A stretch of DNA of 64,000 nucleotides from Sphingomonas phyllosphaerae (GCA_036946405.1 JAQIJC010000001.1:1743001-1807000); one strand, 5' to 3'; shown: positions 1 through 9,442, numbered from the stretch's first letter. The notes: generated by a model not told the origin, from the letters alone. Translations and numbers: made by a program.

Positions 1-1543
1 GGGCGATGCCCCAGGGATTGGCGTCCGACACGGCGTCCGGGAGCAGGCTGGCGGGGAGATTCTGGAGGCTGACCGGGCGGAGGAAGCGATAGATCGCGCC
101 GGTGCCGACCGAAGTGGTGCGGCCATCGCTGGTCGCCGGGAACGGCCCGCCATGGACCATCGCCGGGGCGACCTCGACGCCGGTCGGCCAGCCGTTGACG
201 AGGATGCGGCCGACGCGGTCGGCGAGCACCGGGATCAATCCCTTGGCCTCGGCCTCGTCCTCGGCGTCGATCTGGAGCGTCGCGGTCAGCTGGCCTTCGA
301 GGCTGGCGATGACCTTCTTCAGCTCGGCGAGGTCGCGGCACGCCACGACGATCGACGATGAGCCGAACACCTCATGCCCTAGCGCACGGTCGGCAAGGAA
401 CGCCTCGGCATCGGTGCGGAACAGCGCGCCGACCGCCTGGTTGACGCCCTCGCCGACCTTGCCGCGCGCGACCGTGGTGACCGCCGCATGCGCGGCGAGC
501 GCCTCGACGCCCTTCTCGAAGCTGGCATGGATGCCCGGGGTGAGCATCGTCGTCGGCGCGCTTTCGGTCAGCGCCTGACCGGCCGCCGCGACGAACGCGT
601 CGAGCGCCGGGCCGGCGATCGCGAGGACGAGGCCGGGGTTGGTGCAGAACTGGCCCGCGCCCATCGTCAGCGACTGGACATAGGCCGGGGCGAGCGCCGC
701 GCCGCGTGCTTCGAGCGCGTGCGGCAGGATCACGACCGGGTTGATCGCCGACATTTCGGCATAGACGGGGATCGGCTCGTCACGCTCGGCGGCGATCTTC
801 ATCAGCGCCATACCGCCGCCACGCGAGCCGGTGAAGCCGACCGCCTTGATGCGCGGATCGCGGACGATCGCGCCGCCGAGTTCGTTGGTCTCGCCGGGCA
901 GGTAGGAGAAGACGCCCGCCGGCAGCCCTGCCTTCTGAACCGCCTTGGCGATCGCGCGCGCGACCAGCTCGCCGGTGCCGGGGTGCGCCGGATGGCCCTT
1001 GACGATAACCGGACAGCCCGCCGCGAGCGCCGAGGCGGTGTCGCCGCCCGCGACCGAGAAGGCGAGCGGGAAGTTCGATGCGCCGAACACCGCGACCGGG
1101 CCGAGCGCGACGTTCATCCGACGCAGGTCGGGGCGCGGCAGCGGCTGGCGGTCGGGGAGGGCAGGGTCGATGGTCGCGTCGAGCCAGTCTCCCTGCCGGA
1201 CGACGGTCGCGAACAGCTTGAGCTGGCCGACCGTCCGGCCGCGCTCGCCCTCGAGGCGGGCGCGCGGCAGGCCGCTTTCCTGCATCGCGCGGACGATCAG
1301 CTCGTCGCCGAGTGCGAGGATCTCGTCGGTGATGGCTTCGAGGAAGGCGGCGCGGGTTTCGGGATCGGTCGCGCTGTAGGTCGGGAACGCCTCGGCGGCG
1401 AGCGCGGCGGCGGCGTCGACCGCGTCGGGGCCGGCGGAGGAGAAGTCGGGCGTCAGCGTCTCGCCGGTCGACGGATCGACCGAGGTGAACCGCTTGTCAG
1501 CCTGACGCGCCTCGGCGCCGATGAGCATCGCTCCGTCGATCAT
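1..1543 (-). CDS. 2,5-dioxovalerate (alpha-ketoglutaric semialdehyde) dehydrogenase, 3' end outside window
   Basis: NAD(P)-dependent aldehyde dehydrogenase of the family that oxidises alpha-ketoglutaric semialdehyde to 2-oxoglutarate, the last step of oxidative pentose and hexarate pathways. The translation starts [14 protein letters not shown] and reads open to base 1, about 514 residues; the family is near 525, so only a short C-terminal tail is missing. The catalytic cysteine lies in [11 protein letters not shown] and the general-base glutamate in EMSAINPVV, with the cofactor-binding GFTGSRGGG between. It is the last gene of the unit GH43-xylB-xylA and is separated from xylA by a palindromic repeat. 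Subfamily (KGSADH rather than another ALDH) is inferred from overall similarity; substrate is not proven. Confidence 0.85.
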   Translation of the reverse strand, partial: MIDGAMLIGAEARQADKRFTSVDPSTGETLTPDFSSAGPDAVDAAAALAAEAFPTYSATDPETRAAFLEAITDEILALGDELIVRAMQESGLPRARLEGERGRTVGQLKLFATVVRQGDWLDATIDPALPDRQPLPRPDLRRMNVALGPVAVFGASNFPLAFSVAGGDTASALAAGCPVIVKGHPAHPGTGELVARAIAKAVQKAGLPAGVFSYLPGETNELGGAIVRDPRIKAVGFTGSRGGGMALMKIAAERDEPIPVYAEMSAINPVVILPHALEARGAALAPAYVQSLTMGAGQFCTNPGLVLAIAGPALDAFVAAAGQALTESAPTTMLTPGIHASFEKGVEALAAHAAVTTVARGKVGEGVNQAVGALFRTDAEAFLADRALGHEVFGSSSIVVACRDLAELKKVIASLEGQLTATLQIDAEDEAEAKGLIPVLADRVGRILVNGWPTGVEVAPAMVHGGPFPATSDGRTTSVGTGAIYRFLRPVSLQNLPASLLPDAVSDANPWGIA

Positions 1544-1654
1544 GATCGTCCTCGTGATGGGGAATTAGTCGGACATTAGTTAGGCGGCGGGGGGCGTTTT
1601 CGCAACCCTGCGGTGGCTCAACTGCGTGTCACGACACCGGGTCGATAAAGCTTA

Positions 1655-1754
1655 GCCCCTCCCCTTCAGGGGAGGGGTTGGGGTGGGGAAGTTCTGAGCG
1701 CTGGTCTCGGTGAGACACCGCCCCACCCCCTGCCCCTCCCCTGAAGGGGAGGGG
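1655..1754. repeat. Palindromic intergenic repeat between xylA and aldehyde dehydrogenase
   Basis: Two arms of the motif CCCCTCCCCTTCAGGGGAG, each itself a hairpin, face each other around a central stretch (about 1690-1720), extended by a TTGGGGTGGGG / CCCCACCCC pairing. The whole element can fold into one long stem or two short ones. It resembles REP/REPIN-type repeats; no other copy of this type is in the window. Confidence 0.75.
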
Positions 1755-1763
1755 AGTATCGTT

Positions 1764-3074
1764 CTAGATGAAGCGGTTGACGATGTTCTCGATCCGCTCC
1801 TGACGACCCGAGCGCGGGCGCGGGTTGACGTCGGCGCTCTCGGCCAGATCGGCGATCCCGGCGAGGTCGAGGCTCGACACCTTCTGGCCGAAGTCGGCGT
1901 CCCAGCCCGCGTAACGCTCCTGCTTGATCGCATCGAGGCGACCGTCCTCGATCAGTGCGGCGGCGTTGAGCAGGCCCTTCGCAACGACGTCGATCCCGCC
2001 GACATGACCATAGAACAGGTCGACCGCGTCCATCGACTGGCGGCGGACCTTGGCGTCGAAGTTGAAGCCGCCGGTGGTGAAGCCGCCCGCGCGGAGAATC
2101 TCGAGCATCGCGAGCGTCAGTTCCTCGACCGAATTCGGGAATTGGTCGGTGTCCCAGCCGTTCTGGTGATCGCCGCGATTAGCGTCGATCGAGCCGAAGA
2201 TGCCGAGCGCGCCGGCCATCGCGATCTCATGCTCGAAGGTATGGCCGGCGAGCGTGGCGTGGTTCGCCTCGATGTTGACCTTGACCTCGTTTTCCAGCCC
2301 GTACTTCTTGAGGAAGCCGTACACGGTGGCGGTGTCGAAGTCGTACTGGTGCTTGGTCGGCTCGTGCGGCTTCGGTTCGATCAGGATCGTGCCGTCGAAG
2401 CCGATCTTGTGCTTGTGCTCGACCACGAGGCTGAGGAAGCGACCGAGATTGTCGAGTTCGCGCTTCAGGTCGGTGTTGGCGAGCGTCTCGTAACCCTCGC
2501 GACCGCCCCACAGCACGTAGTTGCTGCCGCCGAGGCGGTGCGTCGCCTCCAGCGCGTCGCGGACCTGCATCGCGCCGAACGCATAGACTTCCGGATCCGG
2601 GTTGGTCGCGCCACCCGCCGCGAAGCGCGGGTTGCCGAACAGATTGGCGGTGCCCCACAGCAGCTTGCGCCCCGACGATGCCTGGAGCTTCTCGAGATGA
2701 TCGACCGCCTCGCCGAAGAAGCGGCGATGTTCGGCGACGCTGTTGGCGTCGGCCATCACGTCGACGTCGTGGAAGCAGTAATACGGCACGTCGAGCTTGG
2801 TGAAGAAGTCGAACGCCACCTCGCGCTTCTGCGCCGAGGCCGCGCTGTCGTTCGCGCCGGCATGCCACGGGCGGTTGAAAGTGCCGCCGCCGAAGACGTC
2901 CGAGCCGGGCCAGCAGAAGGTGTGCCAGAAGCAGGCGGCGAAGCGGAGGTGATCCTCCATGCGCTTGCCGAGCACGACCCGATCCTTGTCGTAATAACGA
3001 TAGGCGAGTTCGTTGGAGGTTTCCGGCCCCTCATATTTGATCTGGGGGATGTCGGCGAAGAAGTCGGTGGCCAT
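1764..3074 (-). CDS. xylA: Xylose isomerase
   Basis: Converts D-xylose to D-xylulose (cytoplasmic, divalent-metal dependent). At 436 residues it matches the longer class II isomerases. The catalytic pair is visible as FHDVDV (His102, Asp105); metal ligands lie in [28 protein letters not shown] and [15 protein letters not shown]. It begins 12 bases after the xylB stop, so both are surely on one transcript. The presence of an isomerase/kinase route next to a Weimberg-type aldehyde dehydrogenase is notable. Confidence 0.97.
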   Translation of the reverse strand: MATDFFADIPQIKYEGPETSNELAYRYYDKDRVVLGKRMEDHLRFAACFWHTFCWPGSDVFGGGTFNRPWHAGANDSAASAQKREVAFDFFTKLDVPYYCFHDVDVMADANSVAEHRRFFGEAVDHLEKLQASSGRKLLWGTANLFGNPRFAAGGATNPDPEVYAFGAMQVRDALEATHRLGGSNYVLWGGREGYETLANTDLKRELDNLGRFLSLVVEHKHKIGFDGTILIEPKPHEPTKHQYDFDTATVYGFLKKYGLENEVKVNIEANHATLAGHTFEHEIAMAGALGIFGSIDANRGDHQNGWDTDQFPNSVEELTLAMLEILRAGGFTTGGFNFDAKVRRQSMDAVDLFYGHVGGIDVVAKGLLNAAALIEDGRLDAIKQERYAGWDADFGQKVSSLDLAGIADLAESADVNPRPRSGRQERIENIVNRFI

Positions 3075-3086
3075 GCGCTGGTTCCT

Positions 3087-4526
3087 TTACGGCTTGATGC
3101 GGGAATAGGCGGCGCGGAAGGCGGCGCGCTTGGGGGCGAGCCGGTCGACCAGCGTCGGGTCGGGGGTGATGACGTGACTGATCGGCGGGGCGACGCAGAC
3201 CTCGGCAGGGGTGCCGCCGTCGACCGCCAGCTGTGCAAGGCGGGCGGCGCCCATCGCCGGGCCGACCTCGCCGCCCTTGAGGTAGGCGAGTTCGACCTCC
3301 AGCGCGGCGGCGAGCGTTTCGCCCCAATAGCGCGAGCGCGCGCCGCCGCCGATCACCGAGAGGCGTTCGACGGTGGTGCCGGACTCTCGGAGCACGCGGA
3401 CGCCGTCGGCGAGCGCGAAAGCGACGCCTTCGAGCACCGCCTGCGCCATTCGCTCGGGGGTGCTGTCGTGATCGAGCTGGAGGAAGCCGCCGCGCACCTG
3501 CGCGTCATTGTGCGGGGTGCGCTCGCCGGAGAGATACGGGAGGAACAGTTCGGGGCCGCTCGCCGGTCCGGCGATCTCGGCACGTGCGAACACGTCGGCC
3601 GCACCCGCTGCGCCGATCAGCCGCGCGACCCAGTCGACGCAGACCGCGGCGGACAGATGCACCGCCATCTGATGCCACATGCCCGGGATGCAGTGGCAGA
3701 AGGCATGGACCGCCGCCGCCGGGTTGGCGCGCAGCGTGTCGGTCGCGACGAAGATCACGCCCGAGGTGCCGAGCGACAGCAGGGCGTCGCCATCGCGGAC
3801 GACGCCGATCCCGGCCGCGCCCGCGGCATTGTCGCCGCCGCCGCCCGCGACCGGTACGGCGTCCATGCCCCAGCTTTCCGCGATCTCGGGGCGCAGCCTG
3901 CCGGTCACGTCGCTGCCCTCGACCGCGCGCGGCATCTGCGCGCGGGTGAGGCCGGTCGCGGCGAGCAGTTCGTCGCTCCAGTCGCGCTTCGCGACGTCGA
4001 GCCACAGGGTGCCGGCGGCGTCGGAGACGTCGGACGCCTTCTCGCCGGTCATGATGAGCCGGACATGGTCCTTGGGGAGCAGGACGGTGCGGATCGCGGC
4101 GAAGGTCTCGGGCTCGTGATGCTTGACCCACAGCAGCTTGGGCGCGGTGAACCCGGGCATTGCGATGTTCGCGGCGATGTCGCGCAGCGCAGGGACCGCG
4201 CGCTCCAGTTCCTCGCATTCGGCGAAGGAGCGGCCGTCGTTCCACAGGATCGCGGGGCGCAGCGGGCGGTCGTCGGCGCCGAGGAGGGTCGCGCCGTGCA
4301 TCTGCCCGGCGATGCCAACCCCGCGGACCGCGCGGCGCACGTCGGCGGGGAGCGCGCGGACCGCGGCGTCGGTCGCCTGCCACCAGGCGTCGGGGTCCTG
4401 TTCGGACCAGAGCGGGTGCGGGCGCTGGACGGTCAGCGCGGCGGTCGCCTGTGCGGCGATCGTGCCGTCACGGTCGATCACCACCGCCTTCACGCCCGAG
4501 GTGCCGATGTCGATGCCGAGGAACAT
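3087..4526 (-). CDS. xylB: Xylulokinase
   Basis: FGGY-family kinase phosphorylating D-xylulose to xylulose 5-phosphate. The N-terminal phosphate loop reads FLGIDIGTSGVKAV, the substrate/catalytic aspartate segment ILWNDGRS, and the second ATPase motif LSLGTSGVIF; the C-terminal adenosine loop is VIGGGARSRYW. I place the start at the ATG at 4526 because AGGAAAG lies about seven bases upstream and the N terminus then matches the family; an in-frame TTG at 4547 would add seven unlikely residues. Length is 479 aa. Located between the GH43 lipoprotein and xylA. Confidence 0.96.
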   Translation of the reverse strand: MFLGIDIGTSGVKAVVIDRDGTIAAQATAALTVQRPHPLWSEQDPDAWWQATDAAVRALPADVRRAVRGVGIAGQMHGATLLGADDRPLRPAILWNDGRSFAECEELERAVPALRDIAANIAMPGFTAPKLLWVKHHEPETFAAIRTVLLPKDHVRLIMTGEKASDVSDAAGTLWLDVAKRDWSDELLAATGLTRAQMPRAVEGSDVTGRLRPEIAESWGMDAVPVAGGGGDNAAGAAGIGVVRDGDALLSLGTSGVIFVATDTLRANPAAAVHAFCHCIPGMWHQMAVHLSAAVCVDWVARLIGAAGAADVFARAEIAGPASGPELFLPYLSGERTPHNDAQVRGGFLQLDHDSTPERMAQAVLEGVAFALADGVRVLRESGTTVERLSVIGGGARSRYWGETLAAALEVELAYLKGGEVGPAMGAARLAQLAVDGGTPAEVCVAPPISHVITPDPTLVDRLAPKRAAFRAAYSRIKP

Positions 4527-4554
4527 GGGGGTCTTTCCTGTTTGCAATCAGCGC

Positions 4555-4643
4555 CGCCCCGGCGGACGCCGGGGTCCAGTTGCGGGCGGCTCGCGAGATG
4601 CGGCTCGGTTTCCCAACTGGGCCCCGGCGTGCGCCGGGGTGGT
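4555..4643. repeat. Palindromic repeat family B, copy 1
   Basis: Two GC-rich hairpins (CCCCGGCGGACGCCGGGG and CCCCGGCGTGCGCCGGGG) in mirror orientation, separated by an inner pair CAGTTG...CAACTG and about 40 unpaired bases. It fills the gap between the GH43 gene and xylB. Related copies are at 34496-34602 and 62802-62906. In this operon it sits inside the transcript and could act as an mRNA-stabilising or processing element. Confidence 0.8.
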
Positions 4644-4654
4644 AGGGTGTCAGA

Positions 4655-5776
4655 TCACTTCACGAACGGGTCGATCGTCTGGATCGTGCCGTCAGGATTG
4701 TACTTCAGCTCGGTCATCTTGACGTTGCGCAGCCGCGTCTGACCCGACAGCTGCGTGTCGGCGTAGAACAGCCACCATTTGCCCTTCCACTCGACGATCG
4801 AATGGTGGGTCGTCCAGCCCTCGACCGGCTGGAGGATGCGGCCCTTGTAGGTGAACGGGCCAAAGGGCGAGTCGCCGATCGCATAGACGAGGTAATGCGT
4901 GTCGCCGGTCGAATAGCTGAAGTAGTATTTGCCCTTGTACTTGTGCATCCACGACGCCTCGAAGAAGCGGCGGTCGTGGTCGCCGCCGAGCAGCGGCTTG
5001 CCTTTTTCGTCGAGGATCACGACGTCGCGCGGCTTGCCGGCGAAGGTCTTCATATCGGCGGCCATCGGCGCGACCTTCGGGGTCAGCGCCGGCTTGTCGT
5101 CGGCGCCGAGATCGGTCTTCGAGCCGTTCGGATCGTACGTGCCCGTGGTGTTGCGCTGGAGCTGCCCGCCCCAGATCCCGCCGAAGTACATATAGCTCTT
5201 GCCGTCGTCGTCGGTGAACACCGCCGGGTCGATCGAGAAGCTGCCCGCGATCGGCTGCGGATCGGCCTTGAACGGGCCGACCGGCGACTTGGAGGTGGCG
5301 ACGCCGATCCGGAACGCGCCCTGCCGGTCCTTGGCGGGGAAGTAGAGGAAATAGGTGCCGTTCTTATAGGCGGCGTCGGGTGCCCACATCTGCTTCTCGG
5401 CCCAGGGCACGTCCTTGACGTCGAGCGCGACCGGATGCGCGGTGACCTTGCCGCCGGGTTCGTCCATGCTGAGCACGCGATAGTCGCGCATCTCGAAATG
5501 CCCGCCGAGATCGTCTTCCTTCGCCGAGCCGTCGATGTCGTGGCTGGGATAGACGTAGAGCTTGCCGTCGAAGACGTGCGCCGAGGGGTCGGCGGTGTAG
5601 AAGTCGGTGACCAGCGGCTGCGACAGATACTTGCGGCCGTCCTTGGCGCGCGGCGCGTCGGTGGCGGCGGCGTTGGCGATCGTCGCATTGTCGGCAGTCG
5701 TCGTGCGGTCACCACAGGCGGCGAGCGGCAGCGCGGCGAGCAGCGGCAACAGATAGGCACGGGTAGGGCGACGCAT
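4655..5776 (-). CDS. GH43 family glycoside hydrolase, lipoprotein
   Basis: Predicted beta-xylosidase or alpha-L-arabinofuranosidase acting on xylan fragments. A signal peptide ends in the lipobox LPLAAC (Cys21), so the enzyme should be membrane-anchored outside the cytoplasm. The five-bladed propeller residues of GH43 are present: general base Asp63 (TADPSAH), pKa-modulating Asp183 (SIDPAVF) and general acid Glu273 (FFEASWMHKYKGKYY). 373 aa, a single catalytic domain without a visible carbohydrate-binding module. GAGAGGAG precedes the ATG. It heads the minus-strand unit with xylB and xylA, which supports a role in delivering xylose. Exact substrate within GH43 cannot be told from sequence. 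Confidence 0.9.
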   Translation of the reverse strand: MRRPTRAYLLPLLAALPLAACGDRTTTADNATIANAAATDAPRAKDGRKYLSQPLVTDFYTADPSAHVFDGKLYVYPSHDIDGSAKEDDLGGHFEMRDYRVLSMDEPGGKVTAHPVALDVKDVPWAEKQMWAPDAAYKNGTYFLYFPAKDRQGAFRIGVATSKSPVGPFKADPQPIAGSFSIDPAVFTDDDGKSYMYFGGIWGGQLQRNTTGTYDPNGSKTDLGADDKPALTPKVAPMAADMKTFAGKPRDVVILDEKGKPLLGGDHDRRFFEASWMHKYKGKYYFSYSTGDTHYLVYAIGDSPFGPFTYKGRILQPVEGWTTHHSIVEWKGKWWLFYADTQLSGQTRLRNVKMTELKYNPDGTIQTIDPFVK

Positions 5777-5830
5777 CGGTTCGGGCTCCTCTCAGGTCCA
5801 GTCGGCGGGTCTGCGCCCGCACATTCCACG

Positions 5831-5851
5831 ATGAGGTAGCGCTACCATCAT
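5831..5851. promoter_or_regulatory. LacI-type operator palindrome upstream of the GH43-xyl unit
   Basis: A perfect 12-base palindrome GGTAGCGCTACC at 5835-5846, flanked by ATGA/TCAT, lies about 60 bases upstream of the GH43 start. The CG centre is typical of LacI-family operators, and the core closely resembles the TGTTAGCGCTACCA motif described for xylose-inducible genes in Caulobacter. Reading minus, TTGCGA lies about 16-18 bases before GCTACCTC, so the operator would overlap the -10 region. Function is inferred from position and family knowledge. Confidence 0.7.
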
Positions 5852-5872
5852 TGGTTCGCAACCGTTTTCGCA

Positions 5873-7225
5873 TCAAAGCCCCTCGCCACCGACCCATTGC
5901 GCATTGGCGAGCCTTCGCGCCAGCGTCCAGTTCTGCTGGCGGATGTCGGGGACGGCGACGACTTCCCACAATCCGCCGCGGGTCATCGGGCCGATCGCGT
6001 AGAGCTGTTCCGCCACCGTGCCGCTGGCATCGACGACTCGCGATTGCGCATCGACCTCCAGCCCGATGCGCAGCGCGTCGGGGCGGATCATGCCGCGCGT
6101 GAGCAGGTCGCGGAGCAGCGGCTCGTCCGAGCGCAACAGGTCGCCCTGCGGCCCGGTGCAATTGACGATCCGTGCCGCGCGGAACCGGCGCGTTTCGCTG
6201 TCGCCGCGCGGCCGCCACTCGAGCAATGCCTGCGCGCCGTCGGCGGTGGCGGCGACCAGCTTGCCGGCCACCACCTCCAGCCGTCCCGACGTGACCAGCG
6301 CGTCGATCCGGTCGGCGACGGCAGGGGCGAGGCGATGTCGGTGCACGTCCCACCACGGGCGGAGGTGGCGGAGGAACCGCGCGCGGGTGGTCGCGTCCGC
6401 CGCACCCCACATCAACTGCGTGATCGGGCGCAGGGTATCGACTGCCGCGCGCCAGCCGATCGTGGCGCTGCGCTGGCGGACATGCCGAAGCAATGCCGAG
6501 AGCGTCGCGGCCGGGCGTTCGGAAAGGCCGGGTTGCGGCGGAAAATCGGCGTGGCGTCGCGGCGCGAGCCCGCGTCGTGACAGCGCGACGATCCGGCCGC
6601 GAAAGCCCTTCGACTCGAGCAGCAGCGCGGCATCGATCGCGGTCAGTCCGCTGCCGACCAGCACCACCGTGTCGTCGTCACGCAGTTCCTCGGCGATGTC
6701 GCCCGCCCAAGGATCGCCGCGATAGCAGCCCGGTGGCAGCGCCGTGGGGTTGAGCCCCGGCGGGGTGTGCGGCGGCAGGTTGCCGAGCGCGAGCACCATC
6801 GCATCCGCCGCGAGCACGTTGCCGCCTGCCAGCGTCGCTTCGTAGCCTTCCGCCGCCGGCGCGATCGCGTGCACCTCGTCCTCGATCAGCGTCAGTCGGT
6901 GCGGATGTGCGGCGACCGCCGCTTCGAGCATCTCGCGCAGGTAGCGGCCGTACACGCGGCGCGGGACGAAGGTGGTGCGGTCGCCGAGCGCGTTGTGCGT
7001 CAGCCAGCGGACGAAATGATCGGGGTCGTCGGGCAGCGCGCTCATGTTGCCGGCGCGGACGTTGAGCAGATGCTCCTCATGCGCGGCGCTGTAGGCGACG
7101 CCGCGGCCGAGCTGTGCCGGGCGCCGCTCGATCAGCGTCGCGCGGGGGCCGTCGTGGCGGACCAGGTTGATCGCCAGCAAGGCACCCGAAAAGCCGCCGC
7201 CGACGATCGCGACATGACGGATCAT
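5873..7225 (-). CDS. FAD/NAD(P)-binding protein (COG4529-like)
   Basis: A 450-residue flavoprotein with an N-terminal dinucleotide-binding motif IVGGGFSGALLAINL and a second Rossmann segment VVLVGSGLTAIDAALLL near residue 170. The motif GVAYSAAHEEHLLNVRAGNMSALPD is characteristic of the NAD_binding_9 group (YdhS/HI0933-like in databases). Reaction unknown; members are thought to be oxidoreductases or monooxygenase-like. It is divergent from the aldo/keto reductase and lies between the xylose and uronate gene sets, without clear evidence that it belongs to either pathway. Confidence 0.82.
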   Translation of the reverse strand: MIRHVAIVGGGFSGALLAINLVRHDGPRATLIERRPAQLGRGVAYSAAHEEHLLNVRAGNMSALPDDPDHFVRWLTHNALGDRTTFVPRRVYGRYLREMLEAAVAAHPHRLTLIEDEVHAIAPAAEGYEATLAGGNVLAADAMVLALGNLPPHTPPGLNPTALPPGCYRGDPWAGDIAEELRDDDTVVLVGSGLTAIDAALLLESKGFRGRIVALSRRGLAPRRHADFPPQPGLSERPAATLSALLRHVRQRSATIGWRAAVDTLRPITQLMWGAADATTRARFLRHLRPWWDVHRHRLAPAVADRIDALVTSGRLEVVAGKLVAATADGAQALLEWRPRGDSETRRFRAARIVNCTGPQGDLLRSDEPLLRDLLTRGMIRPDALRIGLEVDAQSRVVDASGTVAEQLYAIGPMTRGGLWEVVAVPDIRQQNWTLARRLANAQWVGGEGL

Positions 7226-7296
7226 CGCGCGCCTGCGAGGTGCGAGAAACGGTTCGACGCTATCATCCCGATCGACCCTGTGCCATGCCGCCCCGG

Positions 7297-8193
7297 ATGA
7301 CGACTTTGCGCCTATCGAATGAACCGCGTGCCCTGGGCAAGAGCGGGATCATGGTTTCGCCGCTCGCCTGGGGCATGTGGCGGCTGGCCGGTGAGGATGT
7401 GGCGGCGGTGCGCGCGCTGATCGATGCTGCGCTGGCGGCGGGGATCACGCTGTTCGACACCGCCGACATCTACGGCTGCGACACGCCGGCCGGGTTCGGA
7501 TCGGCGGAGGCGCTGTTCGGGCGCGCGCTGGCCGAGGATCGGTCCTTGCTCGAGCGGATGGTGATCGCGACCAAGGGCGGCATCCGGCCCGGCATCCCGT
7601 ATAATTCCAGCCGCGCCTATCTTGCTGAAGCGCTGGACGATTCGCTGCGGCGGATGGGGGTGGAGACGGTCGATCTCTATCAGGTGCACCGCCGCGACCT
7701 GCTGGCGCACCCACAGGAAGTGGCGGGCGCGCTGGATGCGATGGTGGCAAGCGGGAAGGTGCGCGCGATCGGCGTGTCGAATCATGCGCCGGCCGAGGTC
7801 GATGCCGTGCAGGCGTTCCTTGGGCAGCCGATTGTCGCGACGCAGCCGGAATTTTCCGCGCTGCACGTCGCGCCGCTGTTCGACGGGACGCTGGACCATG
7901 CGATGCGGCATGATCTTGCGGTGCTGGCCTGGTCGCCGCTGGGGGGCGGGCGGCTGACCGACGCCGCGCATCCGGCGGGGGCGTTGCTTGGCGAGCATGG
8001 CGCCGCCTATGGCGTGGATGCGGCGACCGCAGCGCTGGCGTGGGTGATGGCGCATCCGGCGCGGATCATCCCGATCGTTGGATCGCAAACGCCCGGGCGG
8101 ATCGCGGCCGCAGCCTGGGCGTACCGGGTCGAATGGACCAGGGCGCAATGGTATGCGGTGCTTCAGGCCGGGATGGGAAGCAGCTTGCCCTGA
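7297..8193 (+). CDS. Aldo/keto reductase
   Basis: NADPH-dependent carbonyl reductase of the AKR superfamily. The catalytic tetrad is intact: Asp and Tyr in FDTADIYG, Lys in VIATKGGIRPG and His in DLYQVHRRD; NADP-binding SPLGGG and GSQTPGRI follow. Most similar in style to the YdhF-like group. The start is uncertain: ATG at 7297 (MTTLRLSNEPRALG) gives the family-like N terminus, ATG at 7285 is four codons earlier, and neither has a strong Shine-Dalgarno sequence. It ends 68 bases before uxuA. A role in uronate or aldose reduction is suggested only by neighbourhood. Confidence 0.85.
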   Translation: MTTLRLSNEPRALGKSGIMVSPLAWGMWRLAGEDVAAVRALIDAALAAGITLFDTADIYGCDTPAGFGSAEALFGRALAEDRSLLERMVIATKGGIRPGIPYNSSRAYLAEALDDSLRRMGVETVDLYQVHRRDLLAHPQEVAGALDAMVASGKVRAIGVSNHAPAEVDAVQAFLGQPIVATQPEFSALHVAPLFDGTLDHAMRHDLAVLAWSPLGGGRLTDAAHPAGALLGEHGAAYGVDAATAALAWVMAHPARIIPIVGSQTPGRIAAAAWAYRVEWTRAQWYAVLQAGMGSSLP

Positions 8194-8208
8194 GCTTGCT
8201 TCATGAGG

Positions 8209-8222
8209 TGTTATCGCTAACA
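8209..8222. promoter_or_regulatory. LacI-type operator upstream of uxuA
   Basis: TGTTATCGCTAACA is a 14-base near-perfect palindrome (TGTTA-N4-TAACA) with the CG centre of LacI-family sites. It lies 40 bases upstream of uxuA. TTGCCC at 8185-8190 followed 18 bases later by TGTTAT at 8209-8214 could be the -35/-10 pair, so a bound repressor would cover the -10. The site separates the uronate operon from the aldo/keto reductase and differs from the 5835-5846 palindrome, hinting at a different inducer. Confidence 0.65.
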
Positions 8223-8261
8223 GGCGCGGCGAGACGTCGTGAGGCGGCAGGATCGGAGAGG

Positions 8262-9440
8262 ATGGCGGACGTGTTGATGACGCAGGCGATGCGCTGGTTC
8301 GGACCACGCGACCCGGTGCCGCTCGCGCATATCCGGCAGGCCGGCGCGCGCGAGGTCGTCACCGCACTCCACCAGATCCCCAACGGCGTCGTGTGGCCGC
8401 GCGAGGAGATCGCCGCGCAGCGCGCGATGATCGAGGCCGCGGGTCTCGGCTGGACCACGGTAGAGAGCGTCCCGGTGCACGAGGCGATCAAGACCGCCGG
8501 TCCCGAGCGTGACCAGCTGATCGACCATTATATGACCACCCTCCGCAATCTGGCGGCGGAGGGGATTACCACCGTCACCTACAATTTCATGCCGCTGCTC
8601 GACTGGACGCGCACCGATCTGGCGTGGGAGCTTCCCGATGGGGCACGCGCATTGCGCTTCGAGCTGGACGCGGTGGCGGCCTATGATCTCCATCTGCTGA
8701 AGCGCCCGGGCGCCGAGGCGGATTATGCCCCCGACACGATCGAGCGCGCCGCGCGGCGCTTTGCGGCGATGGATGACGAGGCCAGGCTGCGGCTGGAGCG
8801 GACGATCATCGCCGGACTGCCGGGCAGCGAGGAAAGCTTCACCTCCGCGCAATTCCTCGACGCGATCCATGGCTATGCCGATACCGGCGCGGCGCGGCTG
8901 CGCGCCAATCACCACGCCTTCATGGCCGCGATCTGCCCGGTCGCCGAGGAATTGGGCCTTCGCATGGTCGTCCATCCCGACGATCCGCCGTTCCCGATCT
9001 TCGGCCTGCCACGCGTCGTCAGCACCGAGGCGGACGTGACCGCGCTGTTCGACGCGGTGCCGAGCGCCGCCAACGGCCTGTGCTTCTGCACCGGTTCGTT
9101 CGGGGTGCGCGCCGACAACGATTTGCCGGGCATGGTCCGGCGGCTGGGGACACGGATCGGCTTCCTCCATCTGCGCAGCGTCCAGCGCGAGCCGGATGGC
9201 GCGTTCCACGAGGCGGCGCATCTGGAGGGGAGCGGCGACCTGACCGCGGTGATGGCCGCGGTGGTGGCGCTGCAACGCCGCGAGGGGCGCTCGATCGTGA
9301 TGCGTCCCGATCACGGCCACCAGATGATCGACGATCTGAACAAGGTGACGAACCCCGGTTACTCGCTGCTCGGGCGGATGCGCGGGCTTGCCGAGCTGCG
9401 CGGGCTCGAACGAGGACTGGCTTTCATGGGAGCGATGTGA
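8262..9440 (+). CDS. uxuA: Mannonate dehydratase
   Basis: Dehydrates D-mannonate to 2-keto-3-deoxygluconate in hexuronate catabolism. The protein, 392 aa from the ATG at 8262, matches the length of Escherichia coli UxuA (394). Family landmarks include LHQIPNGVVWPREEI near the N terminus, TYNFMPLLDWTRTDL, VHPDDPPFPIFGLPRVV and FCTGSFGVRADNDLP. The start is the least certain point: GTG at 8271 and ATG at 8277 are also in frame. It is the first gene of uxuA-uxaC-uxuB-kdgK and stops two bases before uxaC. Confidence 0.95.
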   Translation: MADVLMTQAMRWFGPRDPVPLAHIRQAGAREVVTALHQIPNGVVWPREEIAAQRAMIEAAGLGWTTVESVPVHEAIKTAGPERDQLIDHYMTTLRNLAAEGITTVTYNFMPLLDWTRTDLAWELPDGARALRFELDAVAAYDLHLLKRPGAEADYAPDTIERAARRFAAMDDEARLRLERTIIAGLPGSEESFTSAQFLDAIHGYADTGAARLRANHHAFMAAICPVAEELGLRMVVHPDDPPFPIFGLPRVVSTEADVTALFDAVPSAANGLCFCTGSFGVRADNDLPGMVRRLGTRIGFLHLRSVQREPDGAFHEAAHLEGSGDLTAVMAAVVALQRREGRSIVMRPDHGHQMIDDLNKVTNPGYSLLGRMRGLAELRGLERGLAFMGAM

Positions 9441-9442
9441 CG

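Noticed and set aside
1710-4742. Very long plus-strand open frame (about 1010 codons) opposite xylA and xylB
   Set aside because: It is the mirror of two clear genes; high GC in third positions keeps the opposite frame open. The translation is Arg/Ala/Gly-rich without family features.
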